From: Paenibacillus taichungensis
GTDB taxonomy: Bacteria > Bacillota > Bacilli > Paenibacillales > Paenibacillaceae
Length of the DNA stretch: 64,000 bases
Reading direction: 5' to 3'
NCBI RefSeq assembly: GCF_013359905.1
Contig: NZ_JABMCC010000118.1
Location: 434,001-498,000, forward strand
The position numbers and the translations under genes are program-made. Of this stretch, positions 8,141 to 16,885 are shown piece after piece (position 1 is the stretch's first letter; each line of letters opens with the position of its first letter). The notes below the pieces were generated by a model. The model saw only the letters and a program-made list of their open reading frames with translations, did not search any database and had not been told where the DNA came from.

Positions 8141-8647
8141 TTACGCGTGATTGCGTTGGTTTTGCATGCGACGCTGCGTTAGGTAGTCACTTTCATAAAA
8201 AGCCAAATCATCGCGCAGTTCTTCGTACGTTTTGGATATCTCAAGAATGACATCACGTACTGCTCGAATTGGCTTATCACGGAAACGGATTGCATCCTGA
8301 CCAGTGTAAGCATATCTTCCATCTTCGGAGTAACATTCATTTTTAGGATAGAAAAAGCTGTTTATGCTTTGATGGTATGTGTTATAGAGAGCCTTTTCGG
8401 CAAAATCGACATCAAAATTGGCACGACGCAGCACAACGCCAAGTTTTTCGTAAGAAACTTCAGAAAAAACGAGCAAATGACGGAGATCCGAAAGAAATCC
8501 TTTGTAGAAGGCTGATGACTCCTCCGTCTGATTCTGATCCAGTTCAGGCAAGGCATTTTCATTCAAAAATTTTTCGATCCGATCGATAGCCGGTTTTAAC
8601 TTTTCCCTAGTTGACTCACATGTTTTCTGTACATTGGCTGCTGACAT
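8141..8647 (-). CDS. YpuI-like protein (DUF3907)
   Basis: A 168-residue soluble, mostly helical and acidic protein resembling B. subtilis YpuI (DUF3907). Recognisable stretches are SAFYKGFLSDLRHLLVFSE, FYPKNECYSEDGRYAYTGQDAI and VRDVILEISKTYEELRDDL. No function is established for the family that I can name. It is a single gene with its own terminator. The start at 8647 follows GGGGGAGC. Confidence 0.8.
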   Translation of the reverse strand: MSAANVQKTCESTREKLKPAIDRIEKFLNENALPELDQNQTEESSAFYKGFLSDLRHLLVFSEVSYEKLGVVLRRANFDVDFAEKALYNTYHQSINSFFYPKNECYSEDGRYAYTGQDAIRFRDKPIRAVRDVILEISKTYEELRDDLAFYESDYLTQRRMQNQRNHA

Positions 8648-8934
8648 AAAGGTAGCTCCCCCTTAAATAAGTCCTTACATATAGATCGGCCAACGGGAGG
8701 TTCTCCCCTGACCTTGAATTCTCAGGTACTATCCTACCATAAAAAGTTGACGAGCGGTATCCCTTAATCAGGCTTTCCCTTTCTGTTCCTGAACATGCCC
8801 ATTACACACAGCTCACCTGATGTTCACCTGCATAAAAATAACCGCTTTTCCTAACGATAGATATATCCAGTGACAACGATGAAATCAGAGCACTGTAAGA
8901 TGATTGTCAAAATAAACGAGGAGGTTCCATCCTT

Positions 8935-10812
8935 ATGTCCAGACCGAAATGGGTTAACTGGGCCATTGCCGCGGGTGCGGGCGCACTTGCCTTGACGCTT
9001 TTGCTTCCAACGTCCAATCGCCCTGTTCCTGCTCCAAGTGCCATGCCCGATTCTCCACACGAGGAACATGCGAGCAAACAACGTCTTAAAGTCCAGGATG
9101 TAAAGTCAACCGATCTGCTCACCCGTGCAGATGCCAAACAGCACCTCAGCATCATGCTTGAGAAGACCTCCAAAATGAATGATGTGCAAATAAGTCAATA
9201 CGTTAAAGAGCTACAACAAACACATGATCATATACGGTCTATTGATGTAATGAATACCAAGGGATCACGCAGTCGGCACTTTGACAAAACAGCAGCAAAA
9301 GGAAGTAAAATGGAACAGCAAAAGCTGGAACATTCTCTCGCCCTAGCCAAGAAAGCAGTGAGCAAACGTCAAAGCTTCGAGTCTTCTTCCTTTCCTCTGG
9401 GCAAGGAAAAGTTTTTTGTTATGGCGCAGCCCTCCAAGGATGGAGAACGTGCCGTCATCGCTCTCTTTAGCCAAAATGTACTGAATGCCGTGGAACAGCA
9501 TCAGCGCAAAAATTTGCGCATGATTCCTTATCCGCGTGAAGGTAAATTCAAAATCGAGTCTGTGCACCCCGACACCCTTAAAGAAATCACTGTAAAAACA
9601 GGACATGATAATGCCAATGCCAGCCATTTTTACGAAAATGAAATCGTCATTCGGTTCCGTCAGGATCCAGGTGAACGGGATATGCGCATGATTAAATCTG
9701 ACCTGCGGACGCAATCGGCTCGCAAGCTGGGATACACGTATGTTTTTCGGTCGGAACATATGAATTATGAACAATTACATGCTTATTTCGAACGTAAATG
9801 GAATCCGCTATATATGGAACCCCACTACATGTATTTAACCAATGAGACCGTTCCTGAACAAAAAGATGTAACCGTGCCCAATGATATTTTGTTTTCCGAT
9901 TACCAATGGAACTTGCCCGCCATTGAGACTAACCGCGGCTGGAATATTACGAAGGGCAACAAAGATGTTATCGTTGCGGTGGTAGACACCGGCGTTGATC
10001 TGACTCATCCCGATCTGAAGGGTAAGCTGCTGAAAGGTTATAACGTTGTCGATCCGGCGAGCCAACCGCTCGATGACGTAGGCCATGGTACACATGTAGC
10101 AGGCATCATCGGCGCTGTTGTGAATAACAACGAAGGTGTAGCAGGCATGAGTTGGTATAACAAGGTACTGCCTGTTAAAGTGCTGGACAATTCGGGTTCA
10201 GGCACAACCTATGCTGTGGCCGAAGGTATCATTTGGGCTGCTGACCATGGAGCCAAGGTCATTAACATGAGTCTGGGTAACTACGCCGATGCCCAATTTC
10301 TTCATGATGCTATCAAATACGCTTTTGATCGCGACATCGTATTAATTGCAGCGACCGGTAACGACAATACGGAACGACCAGGATATCCCGCCGCTTATCC
10401 GGAAGTATTTGCAGTATCTGCTACGGATCCGGACATGAACAAAGCTTCCTATTCCAACTACGGGGATTACGTCGATGTGACGGCTCCAGGGTCCAGCATT
10501 GCAAGTACGTATCCGAACAACCAATATGCAGCCTTGTCCGGAACGTCGATGGCCAGCCCCCATGTAGCGGCACTTGCAGGCTTGATTCGCTCACTCAACC
10601 CTGATCTGACCAATACAGAAGTGATGGATCTCATGCGTCAAAGCGTCATAGATCTGGGAGACCCAGGTCATGACAAGTATTTCGGTTATGGTCAAATCGA
10701 TGTGTTTAAAGCATTGGAGGCGGCCTCTGGCAACAGTGCCCCACTTCAATTTTGGCCGCAACATGTGAGACAGCAAATGGACAATACAATGAAAAAGTAC
10801 ATCAAACAATAA
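8935..10812 (+). CDS. Secreted subtilisin-like serine protease (S8)
   Basis: A 625-residue peptidase of family S8. A hydrophobic segment at about residues 9-26 (WAIAAGAGALALTLLLP), preceded by basic residues, is a signal peptide or membrane anchor. Residues about 30-320 form a long N-terminal prodomain-like region, and the catalytic domain covers about 325-605 with Asp351 (VVDTGVDLTHPDL), His384 (GHGTHVAG) and Ser538 (SGTSMASPHVAAL). All three catalytic residues are present. The start has GAGGAGG 11 nt upstream. The region before the catalytic domain is longer than a normal subtilisin propeptide and I do not recognise its fold. It is a lone gene, convergent with the CotD-like gene. The substrate is unknown. 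Confidence 0.9.
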   Translation: MSRPKWVNWAIAAGAGALALTLLLPTSNRPVPAPSAMPDSPHEEHASKQRLKVQDVKSTDLLTRADAKQHLSIMLEKTSKMNDVQISQYVKELQQTHDHIRSIDVMNTKGSRSRHFDKTAAKGSKMEQQKLEHSLALAKKAVSKRQSFESSSFPLGKEKFFVMAQPSKDGERAVIALFSQNVLNAVEQHQRKNLRMIPYPREGKFKIESVHPDTLKEITVKTGHDNANASHFYENEIVIRFRQDPGERDMRMIKSDLRTQSARKLGYTYVFRSEHMNYEQLHAYFERKWNPLYMEPHYMYLTNETVPEQKDVTVPNDILFSDYQWNLPAIETNRGWNITKGNKDVIVAVVDTGVDLTHPDLKGKLLKGYNVVDPASQPLDDVGHGTHVAGIIGAVVNNNEGVAGMSWYNKVLPVKVLDNSGSGTTYAVAEGIIWAADHGAKVINMSLGNYADAQFLHDAIKYAFDRDIVLIAATGNDNTERPGYPAAYPEVFAVSATDPDMNKASYSNYGDYVDVTAPGSSIASTYPNNQYAALSGTSMASPHVAALAGLIRSLNPDLTNTEVMDLMRQSVIDLGDPGHDKYFGYGQIDVFKALEAASGNSAPLQFWPQHVRQQMDNTMKKYIKQ

Positions 10813-10826
10813 CCGCACACTGGATT

Positions 10827-10868
10827 TAAAAAAACAAAAGCAGCTGCGCCCCGGGGCGTATGCTGCTC
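10827..10868 (-). terminator. Terminator hairpin between the S8 protease and the CotD-like gene
   Basis: AGCAGC (10839-10844) pairs with GCTGCT (10862-10867) around an inner GCGCCCCGGGGCG palindrome. On the minus strand it is followed by TTTTGTTTTTTT, so it mainly serves the CotD-like gene; the plus-strand side has only a short T tract. Confidence 0.65.
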
Positions 10869-10907
10869 TTTGGTATGTTCACCTATTTCCCCGGGGCACC
10901 CGCTGCA

Positions 10908-11165
10908 CTAGCGTTTGCGAGAAGTTGTGCGGGATTTGCTTGATTTTTTCACGGATTTTTTCTTACCGTTGTGGCTTGAAACATAACAAGGATCTTCTTC
11001 TTTGACTACGACAGGATACATGTGATGATGGATTGGCACACAGTGATGTTTTTTGATGACTTCAATCGGGTGAATTACGGGTACGATTTGTGGGATGTAG
11101 TAATCTTCAACAACCTGGATTGGGTCACATACAATCGGACAAAGCGGTGGACAGAAATGGTTCAT
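10908..11165 (-). CDS. CotD-like spore coat protein
   Basis: An 85-residue protein with a Cys/Pro/His-rich N-terminal half (MNHFCPPLCPIVCDP, then several His-His and Pro-Val-Ile-His-Pro motifs) and a Lys/Ser/Arg-rich tail. This composition matches the CotD family of spore coat proteins, which sit in the inner coat in B. subtilis. The start chosen is the ATG at 11165 with GGGAG upstream; a TTG seven codons earlier is weaker. It has its own terminator. A mother-cell sigma-K-type promoter would be expected but I could not place one with confidence. The family assignment rests mainly on composition. Confidence 0.65.
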   Translation of the reverse strand: MNHFCPPLCPIVCDPIQVVEDYYIPQIVPVIHPIEVIKKHHCVPIHHHMYPVVVKEEDPCYVSSHNGKKKSVKKSSKSRTTSRKR

Positions 11166-11250
11166 TTCAAACCAACTCCCTTTCAAGTGATACTATAACG
11201 TATTGCACTGGGTCCGATGTGGATTGGATGTATGTCCGTGTTCCGAAAAA

Positions 11251-12771
11251 TTATATAAGCGGGAGCCTGTCCGCCGTTGCCCCACCCTGTTGCGGTGTAA
11301 TGTTATTAATGACCATGCATAATACCCGCAGCCCTTCGCATAACAGCTCCTGATTCGTAACCGTGAAGCAAATCCGTAGACTCGCCGTATCCGTTTCCCC
11401 CACATAACAAGCAGAGCCTGGCAAAAAAGAAACACCTGCGGCAAGTGACTGGCGGTGCAGCTCACGCATATCCAAACCATCTGGCAATTGCAGCCACAAG
11501 TTTAGTCCTCCATCAGGCAAAGTCCAGTACATCCCGGGAGAACCATGTTCCTCCAGTACCGCTGATGCGGCAAGAAGCCGGGAATATAACTCATCCCTCA
11601 ATCGCGCTGTATACGCACTGTATTGATGTTGTATAAACGATTGCAGCGCCTTTTGTGTTAGCAACGGACTTCCGAGATCCGCAGTGGATTTGGCGGCAAC
11701 AAGTCGGGTGAGCACACTTCCGTCTGCAACCGCACACGCCACACGACAGCCGGGAGACAATACTTTGCTGAAGCTTTTGATATATATCACATGACCCGTC
11801 CCATCCATCGATTTAATGGAAGCAGGGGGAGGATCACGGAAATACAAGTCGGCGAACGGATCATCCTCCAAGATGAGACAATGATAACTTTGAGCAAGGT
11901 TAAGCAGTTGCGCACGCCGTTTGGCACTCATCGTAATGCCTGTAGGGTTGTGAAACGTAGGAATGGTGTATATCAACTTGGGCGGGTATGTATCACACAA
12001 TCGGGTTAACAAATCAATACGCATACCATCGTCATCCATCGGCACCGTAATAATCTTCGCTCCTCTGCTTGTGAACACATCAATGGCTCCCGTATAGCTC
12101 GGTGCTTCCATGTAAACAACATCACCAGGACCAACAAACGTACGCGCGACAAGATCGATTCCCTGCTGGGTACCGCTCGTAATCAGCATCCGTTCAGGCA
12201 TTACCCGCAAACCTCTTTCTGCAAAATGCCCGGAAAACGTCTGACGAAGTTCCCGGTCCCCCTGAAAGGACCCATAGGCTGCCATGCGCTCTGGATGATT
12301 CGAGGAAAGCCGGTATGCACTGTCGATGATCTCTCGTGTTGGCAACAATTCAGGCTGAATTGCCGACATATGCAGCTCATATCTAACTTGTGGAGATGCA
12401 TCAAAATGTCTCCAGAGCTGAGCTCTGGGCAGGTAATCCACAAGAGCCATCTGCCAGTTCCAAGGTGTGCTGGATTCATTCTTTGCATGAGTACGGTGAG
12501 TTCTTTCCATATCCTCCGTTTTCTCCAGCTCTTGCGCGCCCCGGACATAACATCCCTTCCCCTGGGAACATGTAATCAGCTGTATGGCTTCGAGCTCGGC
12601 ATAAGCTTTGGACACGGTGACCAAGCTGACGCCCAGATCAGTCGTCATTTTACGAACCGACGGCAGACGGGTTCCAGGCTCGATTAGTCCAGACCTTATT
12701 CGGTCAGCAAGTGTAAGGGCAATCTGAACATACAATTTGGTGCTGCTTCCCCGTTTCAATTCAATATGCAC
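11251..12771 (-). CDS. MocR-type transcription regulator (GntR HTH fused to aminotransferase)
   Basis: A 506-residue fusion: an N-terminal winged HTH of the GntR type (about 5-75, with GTRLPSVRKMTTDLGVSLVTVSKAY), a linker, and a fold-type I aminotransferase-like domain (about 110-495) with the PLP lysine in SFSKVLSPGCR near residue 335. MocR proteins sense a PLP-linked metabolite and control a divergent neighbour. Here that neighbour is the aminotransferase at 12881, with repeated CTGTTAT/ATAACAG sites in between. The start is GTG at 12771 with GGGAGG about 9 nt upstream. It could belong to the PdxR, GabR or YdcR/YczR subgroups; no PLP-synthesis or GABA genes are next to it, so the effector is not known. 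Confidence 0.88.
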   Translation of the reverse strand: MHIELKRGSSTKLYVQIALTLADRIRSGLIEPGTRLPSVRKMTTDLGVSLVTVSKAYAELEAIQLITCSQGKGCYVRGAQELEKTEDMERTHRTHAKNESSTPWNWQMALVDYLPRAQLWRHFDASPQVRYELHMSAIQPELLPTREIIDSAYRLSSNHPERMAAYGSFQGDRELRQTFSGHFAERGLRVMPERMLITSGTQQGIDLVARTFVGPGDVVYMEAPSYTGAIDVFTSRGAKIITVPMDDDGMRIDLLTRLCDTYPPKLIYTIPTFHNPTGITMSAKRRAQLLNLAQSYHCLILEDDPFADLYFRDPPPASIKSMDGTGHVIYIKSFSKVLSPGCRVACAVADGSVLTRLVAAKSTADLGSPLLTQKALQSFIQHQYSAYTARLRDELYSRLLAASAVLEEHGSPGMYWTLPDGGLNLWLQLPDGLDMRELHRQSLAAGVSFLPGSACYVGETDTASLRICFTVTNQELLCEGLRVLCMVINNITPQQGGATADRLPLI

Positions 12772-12787
12772 ACATGCACCCTCCCAA

Positions 12788-12866
12788 CTGTTATGATCAG
12801 CATTTTACTGTTATACTGCATTCCGTCTAATATAGTTTATAATATCAGTATAACAGTGAATAACAG
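12788..12866. promoter_or_regulatory. Operator region of the divergent MocR/aminotransferase pair
   Basis: Four heptamer half-sites: CTGTTAT at 12788-12794 and 12808-12814, and ATAACAG at 12850-12856 and 12860-12866. Two of them form a perfect 12-bp inverted repeat, ACTGTTATACTG (12807-12818) and CAGTATAACAGT (12846-12857). A TATAAT -10 box (12838-12843) for the plus-strand gene lies between the arms with no good -35, as expected for an activator-dependent promoter. Direct repeats plus an inverted pair are typical of MocR binding (established for GabR and PdxR). Confidence 0.7.
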
Positions 12867-12880
12867 GAGATGAGAATAAT

Positions 12881-14110
12881 ATGAATATCCCTTGGTCCAA
12901 AATGGCACAAAATACCCCGTCCTCTGTCGTTCGCGACATGTTACAGGCTGCACAGGCGCCGGGAATGATTTCTCTAGCCGGAGGTTTACCTGCCCAGTCA
13001 TCATTCCCGCTTGAAGCCATCCGTGCAGCATACGAAAAGGTATTCATGGGGGGGTCAGCTGCTCTTCAATATGCAGAGACAGAAGGTTTCCGACCATTAC
13101 GTGCCAAAATTGCAGAACGTCTTGAATCCAAGGGCATTCCCGCTTCACCTGATCATATGCTTCTGACTACCGGTTCCCAGCAATCCATCGACCTGGTGTG
13201 CCGAATTTTGCTCGATCCAGGCGACAGCGTACTGGTTGAATCACCAACCTATCTGGCTGCCCTTCAAGTCATTCATTCCTATCAGGCTGAGGCGCACGGT
13301 GTTACCTGTGATGATGACGGCATGTTACCTGAGTCACTGGAGGAACAGCTGCAACTCCATCGACCAAAGCTCGTTTACATCAACCCTACGTTCTCCAACC
13401 CGTCAGGTAAAGTATGGAGTCGCGCCAGACGTCAACAAGCGGTGGATCTGTGCCGGAAATATGGCGTACTGATCCTGGAAGACGATCCTTATGGTGAAAT
13501 CCGCTTTAAACCAGAACAACTGGATGCCCCTGCACTGGCGCAACTGGATGCGGAATCCTATGAGGGTCCCTCCAATGTCATCTACACCAGCACATTTTCC
13601 AAAACAGTAGCTCCAGGTCTCCGCACTGGCTGGATACTGGCTGCTCCAGATGTTATCAAAATAGCTGCTCGCGCCAAACAGGGGGCAGATTTGCATTCCA
13701 GTAGCATCGACCAAAGAGCACTTCATGCGCTATTGGAGTCTTTCGATCTGGACGGGCATATTCGCAATATCTCACAGGATTATGAACAGCGGATGAAAAA
13801 AATGACCACTCTCATGGCTGCAAAATCGTGGGAAGGTATCTCTTGGAACTCACCGCAGGGCGGAATGTTCCTATGGCTGCAACTGCCTGAGAGCATGCTG
13901 GCCAGCAATCTGTTTACCTATGGAATTCAGGAGAAAGTATGCATTGTACCAGGGGATTCCTTCTATGCGGGTACACCGGAGCTGAACCGTATGCGGATCA
14001 ACTTTACTCATACTGATCCTGATCTTCTTCCCGAAGCTGTAGAGCGTATGGACCGTGCCATTCAACGCTGGCATGCATCATTACAGTCGGACAGTGTAGT
14101 TACACTGTAA
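12881..14110 (+). CDS. PLP-dependent aminotransferase, MocR target
   Basis: A 409-residue fold-type I aminotransferase of the 2-aminoadipate/kynurenine transaminase-like family (YdcR/LysN-type without HTH). Visible are the opening MISLAGGLPAQSSFP, the cofactor motif YTSTFSKTVAPGLRTGW with the PLP lysine near residue 241, ILEDDPYGEIRF and the C-terminal RINFTH arginine for the substrate carboxylate. The start follows AGGAGATG. It is divergent from the MocR regulator and about 30% of their motifs are shared in pattern (for example the S-F-S-K and T-F-S-K sites), suggesting a common origin. The amino-acid substrate cannot be told from the sequence. A terminator follows at 14181. Confidence 0.87.
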   Translation: MNIPWSKMAQNTPSSVVRDMLQAAQAPGMISLAGGLPAQSSFPLEAIRAAYEKVFMGGSAALQYAETEGFRPLRAKIAERLESKGIPASPDHMLLTTGSQQSIDLVCRILLDPGDSVLVESPTYLAALQVIHSYQAEAHGVTCDDDGMLPESLEEQLQLHRPKLVYINPTFSNPSGKVWSRARRQQAVDLCRKYGVLILEDDPYGEIRFKPEQLDAPALAQLDAESYEGPSNVIYTSTFSKTVAPGLRTGWILAAPDVIKIAARAKQGADLHSSSIDQRALHALLESFDLDGHIRNISQDYEQRMKKMTTLMAAKSWEGISWNSPQGGMFLWLQLPESMLASNLFTYGIQEKVCIVPGDSFYAGTPELNRMRINFTHTDPDLLPEAVERMDRAIQRWHASLQSDSVVTL

Positions 14111-14180
14111 CGAACTGTCATCCACTGTATCATTAGGAACAATTTCTCATTCCAACGAATAACAACAAAATTAACAACAA

Positions 14181-14227
14181 AAATAAGGCGTCAGACCCGA
14201 GAAACTTCGAAGTCTGACGCCTTATTT
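14181..14227. terminator. Intrinsic terminator after the aminotransferase gene
   Basis: A perfect 16-bp inverted repeat (14181-14196 and 14212-14227, core AAGGCGTCAGAC) with a 15-nt loop and A/T runs at both ends lies about 70 bp after the stop codon. Confidence 0.85.
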
Positions 14228-14362
14228 ATATGACCTGCAAGTGCAGGAATTCTTTTGAAGTTTAATCGCGTCCTTCTGATCAGTCAGGCACATCAGGTAC
14301 AATCGTTCTGTTTGCCTGTGACTGATAGTGGACTGCATTTGTTACTGTTTGTGTTGTAGTTA

Positions 14363-14780
14363 GGAAAGCTTACCGTAAGCCGGGTTCTGTGCTCTTCGTG
14401 GTTCAGACGGGAACTACCCTCCCACCACAAGCGACAATCATCTATCTAGGCCATACATTGCTGCACAGCTCAAGCGACCAACCTAGACACACCTCGGGCT
14501 AAGGCTGCCTTCTCCGAAGAGTCGACTGTGTCCCATTAGGTCTTGCTCCAGATGGGGTTTACCAGGAACGAAGTCACCAGCGTTCCTCGGGGTCTCTTAC
14601 ACCTCGGTTCCATCCTTGCCTGTGCCGGAAAATCCGGCCATCGGCGGTCCATTTCTGTGGCACTATCCTTCAACTCGCGCTGACTGGACGTTATCCAGCA
14701 TCCTGCCCTGTGGAGCCCGGACTTTCCTCTCGTGGCAACGAAGGCCACCAGCGATTGTCTGTCAAGCTTTCCGAACAACA
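14363..14780 (-). ncRNA. rnpB: RNase P RNA, class A architecture
   Basis: The catalytic RNA of RNase P, which matures tRNA 5' ends. On the minus strand I can read the conserved blocks in order: GAGGAAAGTCCGGGCTCC (CR-I), ACAGGGCAGGATGCTGG, the ACCGCCGATGGCC segment, GGTAAACCCCATCTGGAGCAAG, CCTAGATAGATGATTGTC and the 3' block ACAGAACCCGGCTTAC. The ends GGAAAGCTT and AAGCTTTCC pair to form P1. The blocks follow the E. coli-like class A plan, with the P13/P14 segment, and not the Bacillus class B plan. The length of about 410 nt fits. The 5' end is set from the promoter and is good to a few bases. Confidence 0.93.
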
Positions 14781-14786
14781 TTACAT

Positions 14787-14815
14787 AGTATACAGGCATT
14801 TGAGTTTACAAACAA
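14787..14815 (-). promoter_or_regulatory. Promoter of rnpB
   Basis: Minus-strand TTGTTT (14810-14815) and TATACT (14787-14792) with a 17-bp spacer; the start would be near 14780, just before P1 of the RNA. Confidence 0.65.
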
Positions 14816-14851
14816 GCTTAATCTTACAGGAAGCAATGAACCCGAGTGCTT

Positions 14852-15967
14852 TTAGATAAACTGGAATACTTCCGTATTTACCTCGGATGCAGTCACTTGC
14901 GTGTCATAACGCTTGTCTTCCAAACGTGAGCGCAGCCAATTCGCAGTTTTCGGTTTCATAATTTTTTCGGCATTATGCCCGGCGTCAATGATACACATAC
15001 CCGCCATCAGCGCATCGTGAGCCGTATGATAATCAATGTCTCCAGTTACGATGACATCGGCACCTTTGAACCGTGCTGGAAGGGTATAACGGCTGCCTGA
15101 ACCGCCAAGCACTGCTGCTTTTTTGATTTGCCGATTGAGATCGCCTACTACCCTAACGTATGGCACATCCAGTTGGGCCTTAACGACCTCCACCAGCTCA
15201 CCGAGTGCCTTAGGTTGTTTGAGTGGTCCCAAGCGCCCCAGACCCAGCGTACGGCCTTTTAAATCCATTGCATACAGGTCATAGGCCACTTCCTCATATG
15301 GATGAGCCTTAAGCATCGCTTGTACAACCTTGCTTCGTAGACTCTGCGGTACGATGGTCTCTATCCGCATTTCCTCTACACGCTCCATCTGTCCCTCTGT
15401 ACCGATGAAAGGTTGTGTCCCCTCTCCCGGTACAAAAGTACCTGTGCCCTCCGTATTGAAGCTGCACTTGTTGTACTGCCCGATACTGCCAGCGCCCGCT
15501 TCGAGAATCGCCTGGAGCACCTGCTCATGATGAGTGCGAGGTACAAATACAGCCAGTTTGAACAAATGATCTGTATGTACATCCTCAAGTGATTCCTTGC
15601 TCTCAATTCCAATGGCCTCGGCCATCCAGTCATTCATGCCGCCTTCAGCCACATCCAGATTGGTATGACTAATATACACCGCAATATCATGCTTGATCAG
15701 CTTCTCGTACAGTTTCCCCATGGGTGTATCGGTATTCAATGACTTGACCGGACGGAAGATGATGGCATGGTGCGCAATGATCAGATTGGCTCCAATCCGA
15801 ATGGCCTCGTCTACAACTTCGTTCGTAACATCAAGCGCGATAAGAACATGCGTAATTTCCTTTTGCAAACTGCCAAGTTGAAGACCAATCCGATCGTCCG
15901 GCACGGCCAGATGTTTGGGAGCAAGCTGCTCCATCAATTGAATTACAGTTTGACCTTTGGCAAACAT
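14852..15967 (-). CDS. Nif3-like dinuclear metal-centre protein (YqfO type)
   Basis: A 371-residue Nif3 family protein, annotated in many genomes as GTP cyclohydrolase 1 type 2; its true reaction is not settled. The metal-binding N-terminal motif ANLIIAHHAIIFRPVKSL (about 59-76), YISHTNLDVAEGG (about 98-110) and a late GDIDYHTAHDA motif supply the His/Asp/Glu ligands. An inserted PII-like/CutA1-type domain (about 130-230) makes it the long form found in Bacilli. The start follows AAGGAGG. It overlaps the end of trmK by 25 bp, as yqfN-yqfO in B. subtilis, so the two are cotranscribed and translationally coupled. Confidence 0.9.
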   Translation of the reverse strand: MFAKGQTVIQLMEQLAPKHLAVPDDRIGLQLGSLQKEITHVLIALDVTNEVVDEAIRIGANLIIAHHAIIFRPVKSLNTDTPMGKLYEKLIKHDIAVYISHTNLDVAEGGMNDWMAEAIGIESKESLEDVHTDHLFKLAVFVPRTHHEQVLQAILEAGAGSIGQYNKCSFNTEGTGTFVPGEGTQPFIGTEGQMERVEEMRIETIVPQSLRSKVVQAMLKAHPYEEVAYDLYAMDLKGRTLGLGRLGPLKQPKALGELVEVVKAQLDVPYVRVVGDLNRQIKKAAVLGGSGSRYTLPARFKGADVIVTGDIDYHTAHDALMAGMCIIDAGHNAEKIMKPKTANWLRSRLEDKRYDTQVTASEVNTEVFQFI

Positions 15968-16701
15968 GAGAGTACCTCCTTCAAGTTCACAATAAGACGC
16001 TCCACCTCAGCCGCCTTGTCCCGTGAAGACTCCTGATCTGATTTGGAGATGGAATGCACAACACTTTGCAGCTTGACGATTTCGCTCTCCCATTTGGCAA
16101 AAAACACATCCGTTGGACGGTCAGTTAAATAAGGCCCCATGCGCAGCAGCAAATCTGATGTCAATTCCACTCCGCCTTCAAGCGGACGAGCGCGATACAC
16201 TTCCTCATTGGCAATCGGACTGAGTTCTTGCGGCATTGCTGTAATAATCTCGTACACTTTGCCATCTTCCTCAAGCAGCTGTTCTGCAACCACCACCCAG
16301 TGATGCTCTAGCAGCCAACGTCTGAGAATATCCTCACCAACATTAGGCTGCAAAATAAGAAGCTTGACCTCATCCAGTTTGGAGAGGCCACGATCCAGAA
16401 TGGAGGCAATGAGTGCTCCTCCCATACCGGCAATGGTGATAACATCCACTTCTCCTGCAGAGATGACATCCAAGCCATCTCCACGACGTACTGTTATTCG
16501 TTCCTTCAGGCCTGCATCGCTGACTTGCTTGCGTGCAGCTTCATAAGGGCCGGGGTTGACTTCTCCGGCTACTGCACCTGCTGCTTTCCCGCTGCGTACT
16601 GCTGCTACCGGAAGCAAAGCGTGGTCTGAGCCAATGTCAGCCAAGCGGCTTCCTTCGGGAATTTGATCATGTATCCGCTGTAATCGATTCGAAAGTTTCA
16701 T
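15943..16701 (-). CDS. trmK: tRNA (adenine-22-N1)-methyltransferase TrmK
   Basis: TrmK (B. subtilis YqfN) methylates A22 in tRNA-Ser and tRNA-Tyr using SAM. The 252-residue protein starts MKLSNRLQRIHDQIPEGSRLADIGSDHALLP, the SAM-binding motif I being ADIGSDHA at about 21-28. The TIAGMGGALI segment (about 90-99) is the conserved catalytic N/D-P-P-Y-like site of the family. A C-terminal helical domain follows. The open frame extends to 16785, but the ATG at 16701 has AGGTG upstream and matches family N-termini. It overlaps the Nif3 gene downstream by 25 bp and lies downstream of sigA, as in B. subtilis. Confidence 0.9.
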   Translation of the reverse strand: MKLSNRLQRIHDQIPEGSRLADIGSDHALLPVAAVRSGKAAGAVAGEVNPGPYEAARKQVSDAGLKERITVRRGDGLDVISAGEVDVITIAGMGGALIASILDRGLSKLDEVKLLILQPNVGEDILRRWLLEHHWVVVAEQLLEEDGKVYEIITAMPQELSPIANEEVYRARPLEGGVELTSDLLLRMGPYLTDRPTDVFFAKWESEIVKLQSVVHSISKSDQESSRDKAAEVERLIVNLKEVLSCLPKVKL

Positions 16702-16822
16702 GAAGCACCTACACCATTCATTTAATTTATTGATTTGCATTGAACAACGAAAAGCGATAAAATGAAATCCAATAAAACATTTCAAGGATGAATTACCAAA
16801 ACCAAGAAATTTAGATATTCAA

Positions 16823-16876
16823 TTTAAAAATAAAGGAGACCCCGCCGCCGCTTAAGCGTCTTGCGGAAAGTCTCCC
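16823..16876 (-). terminator. Intrinsic terminator of the yqxD-dnaG-sigA operon
   Basis: GGGAGAC.../GTCTCC ends (16835-16840 and 16870-16876) enclose GCGG/CCGC pairing, and the minus strand continues with TTTATTTTTAAA. It begins about 10 bp after the sigA stop codon. Confidence 0.8.
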
Positions 16877-16885
16877 ATAGTGATG

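Noticed and set aside
11251..14110. Toxin-antitoxin or defence pair
   Set aside because: The divergent genes are clearly a MocR regulator and an aminotransferase.
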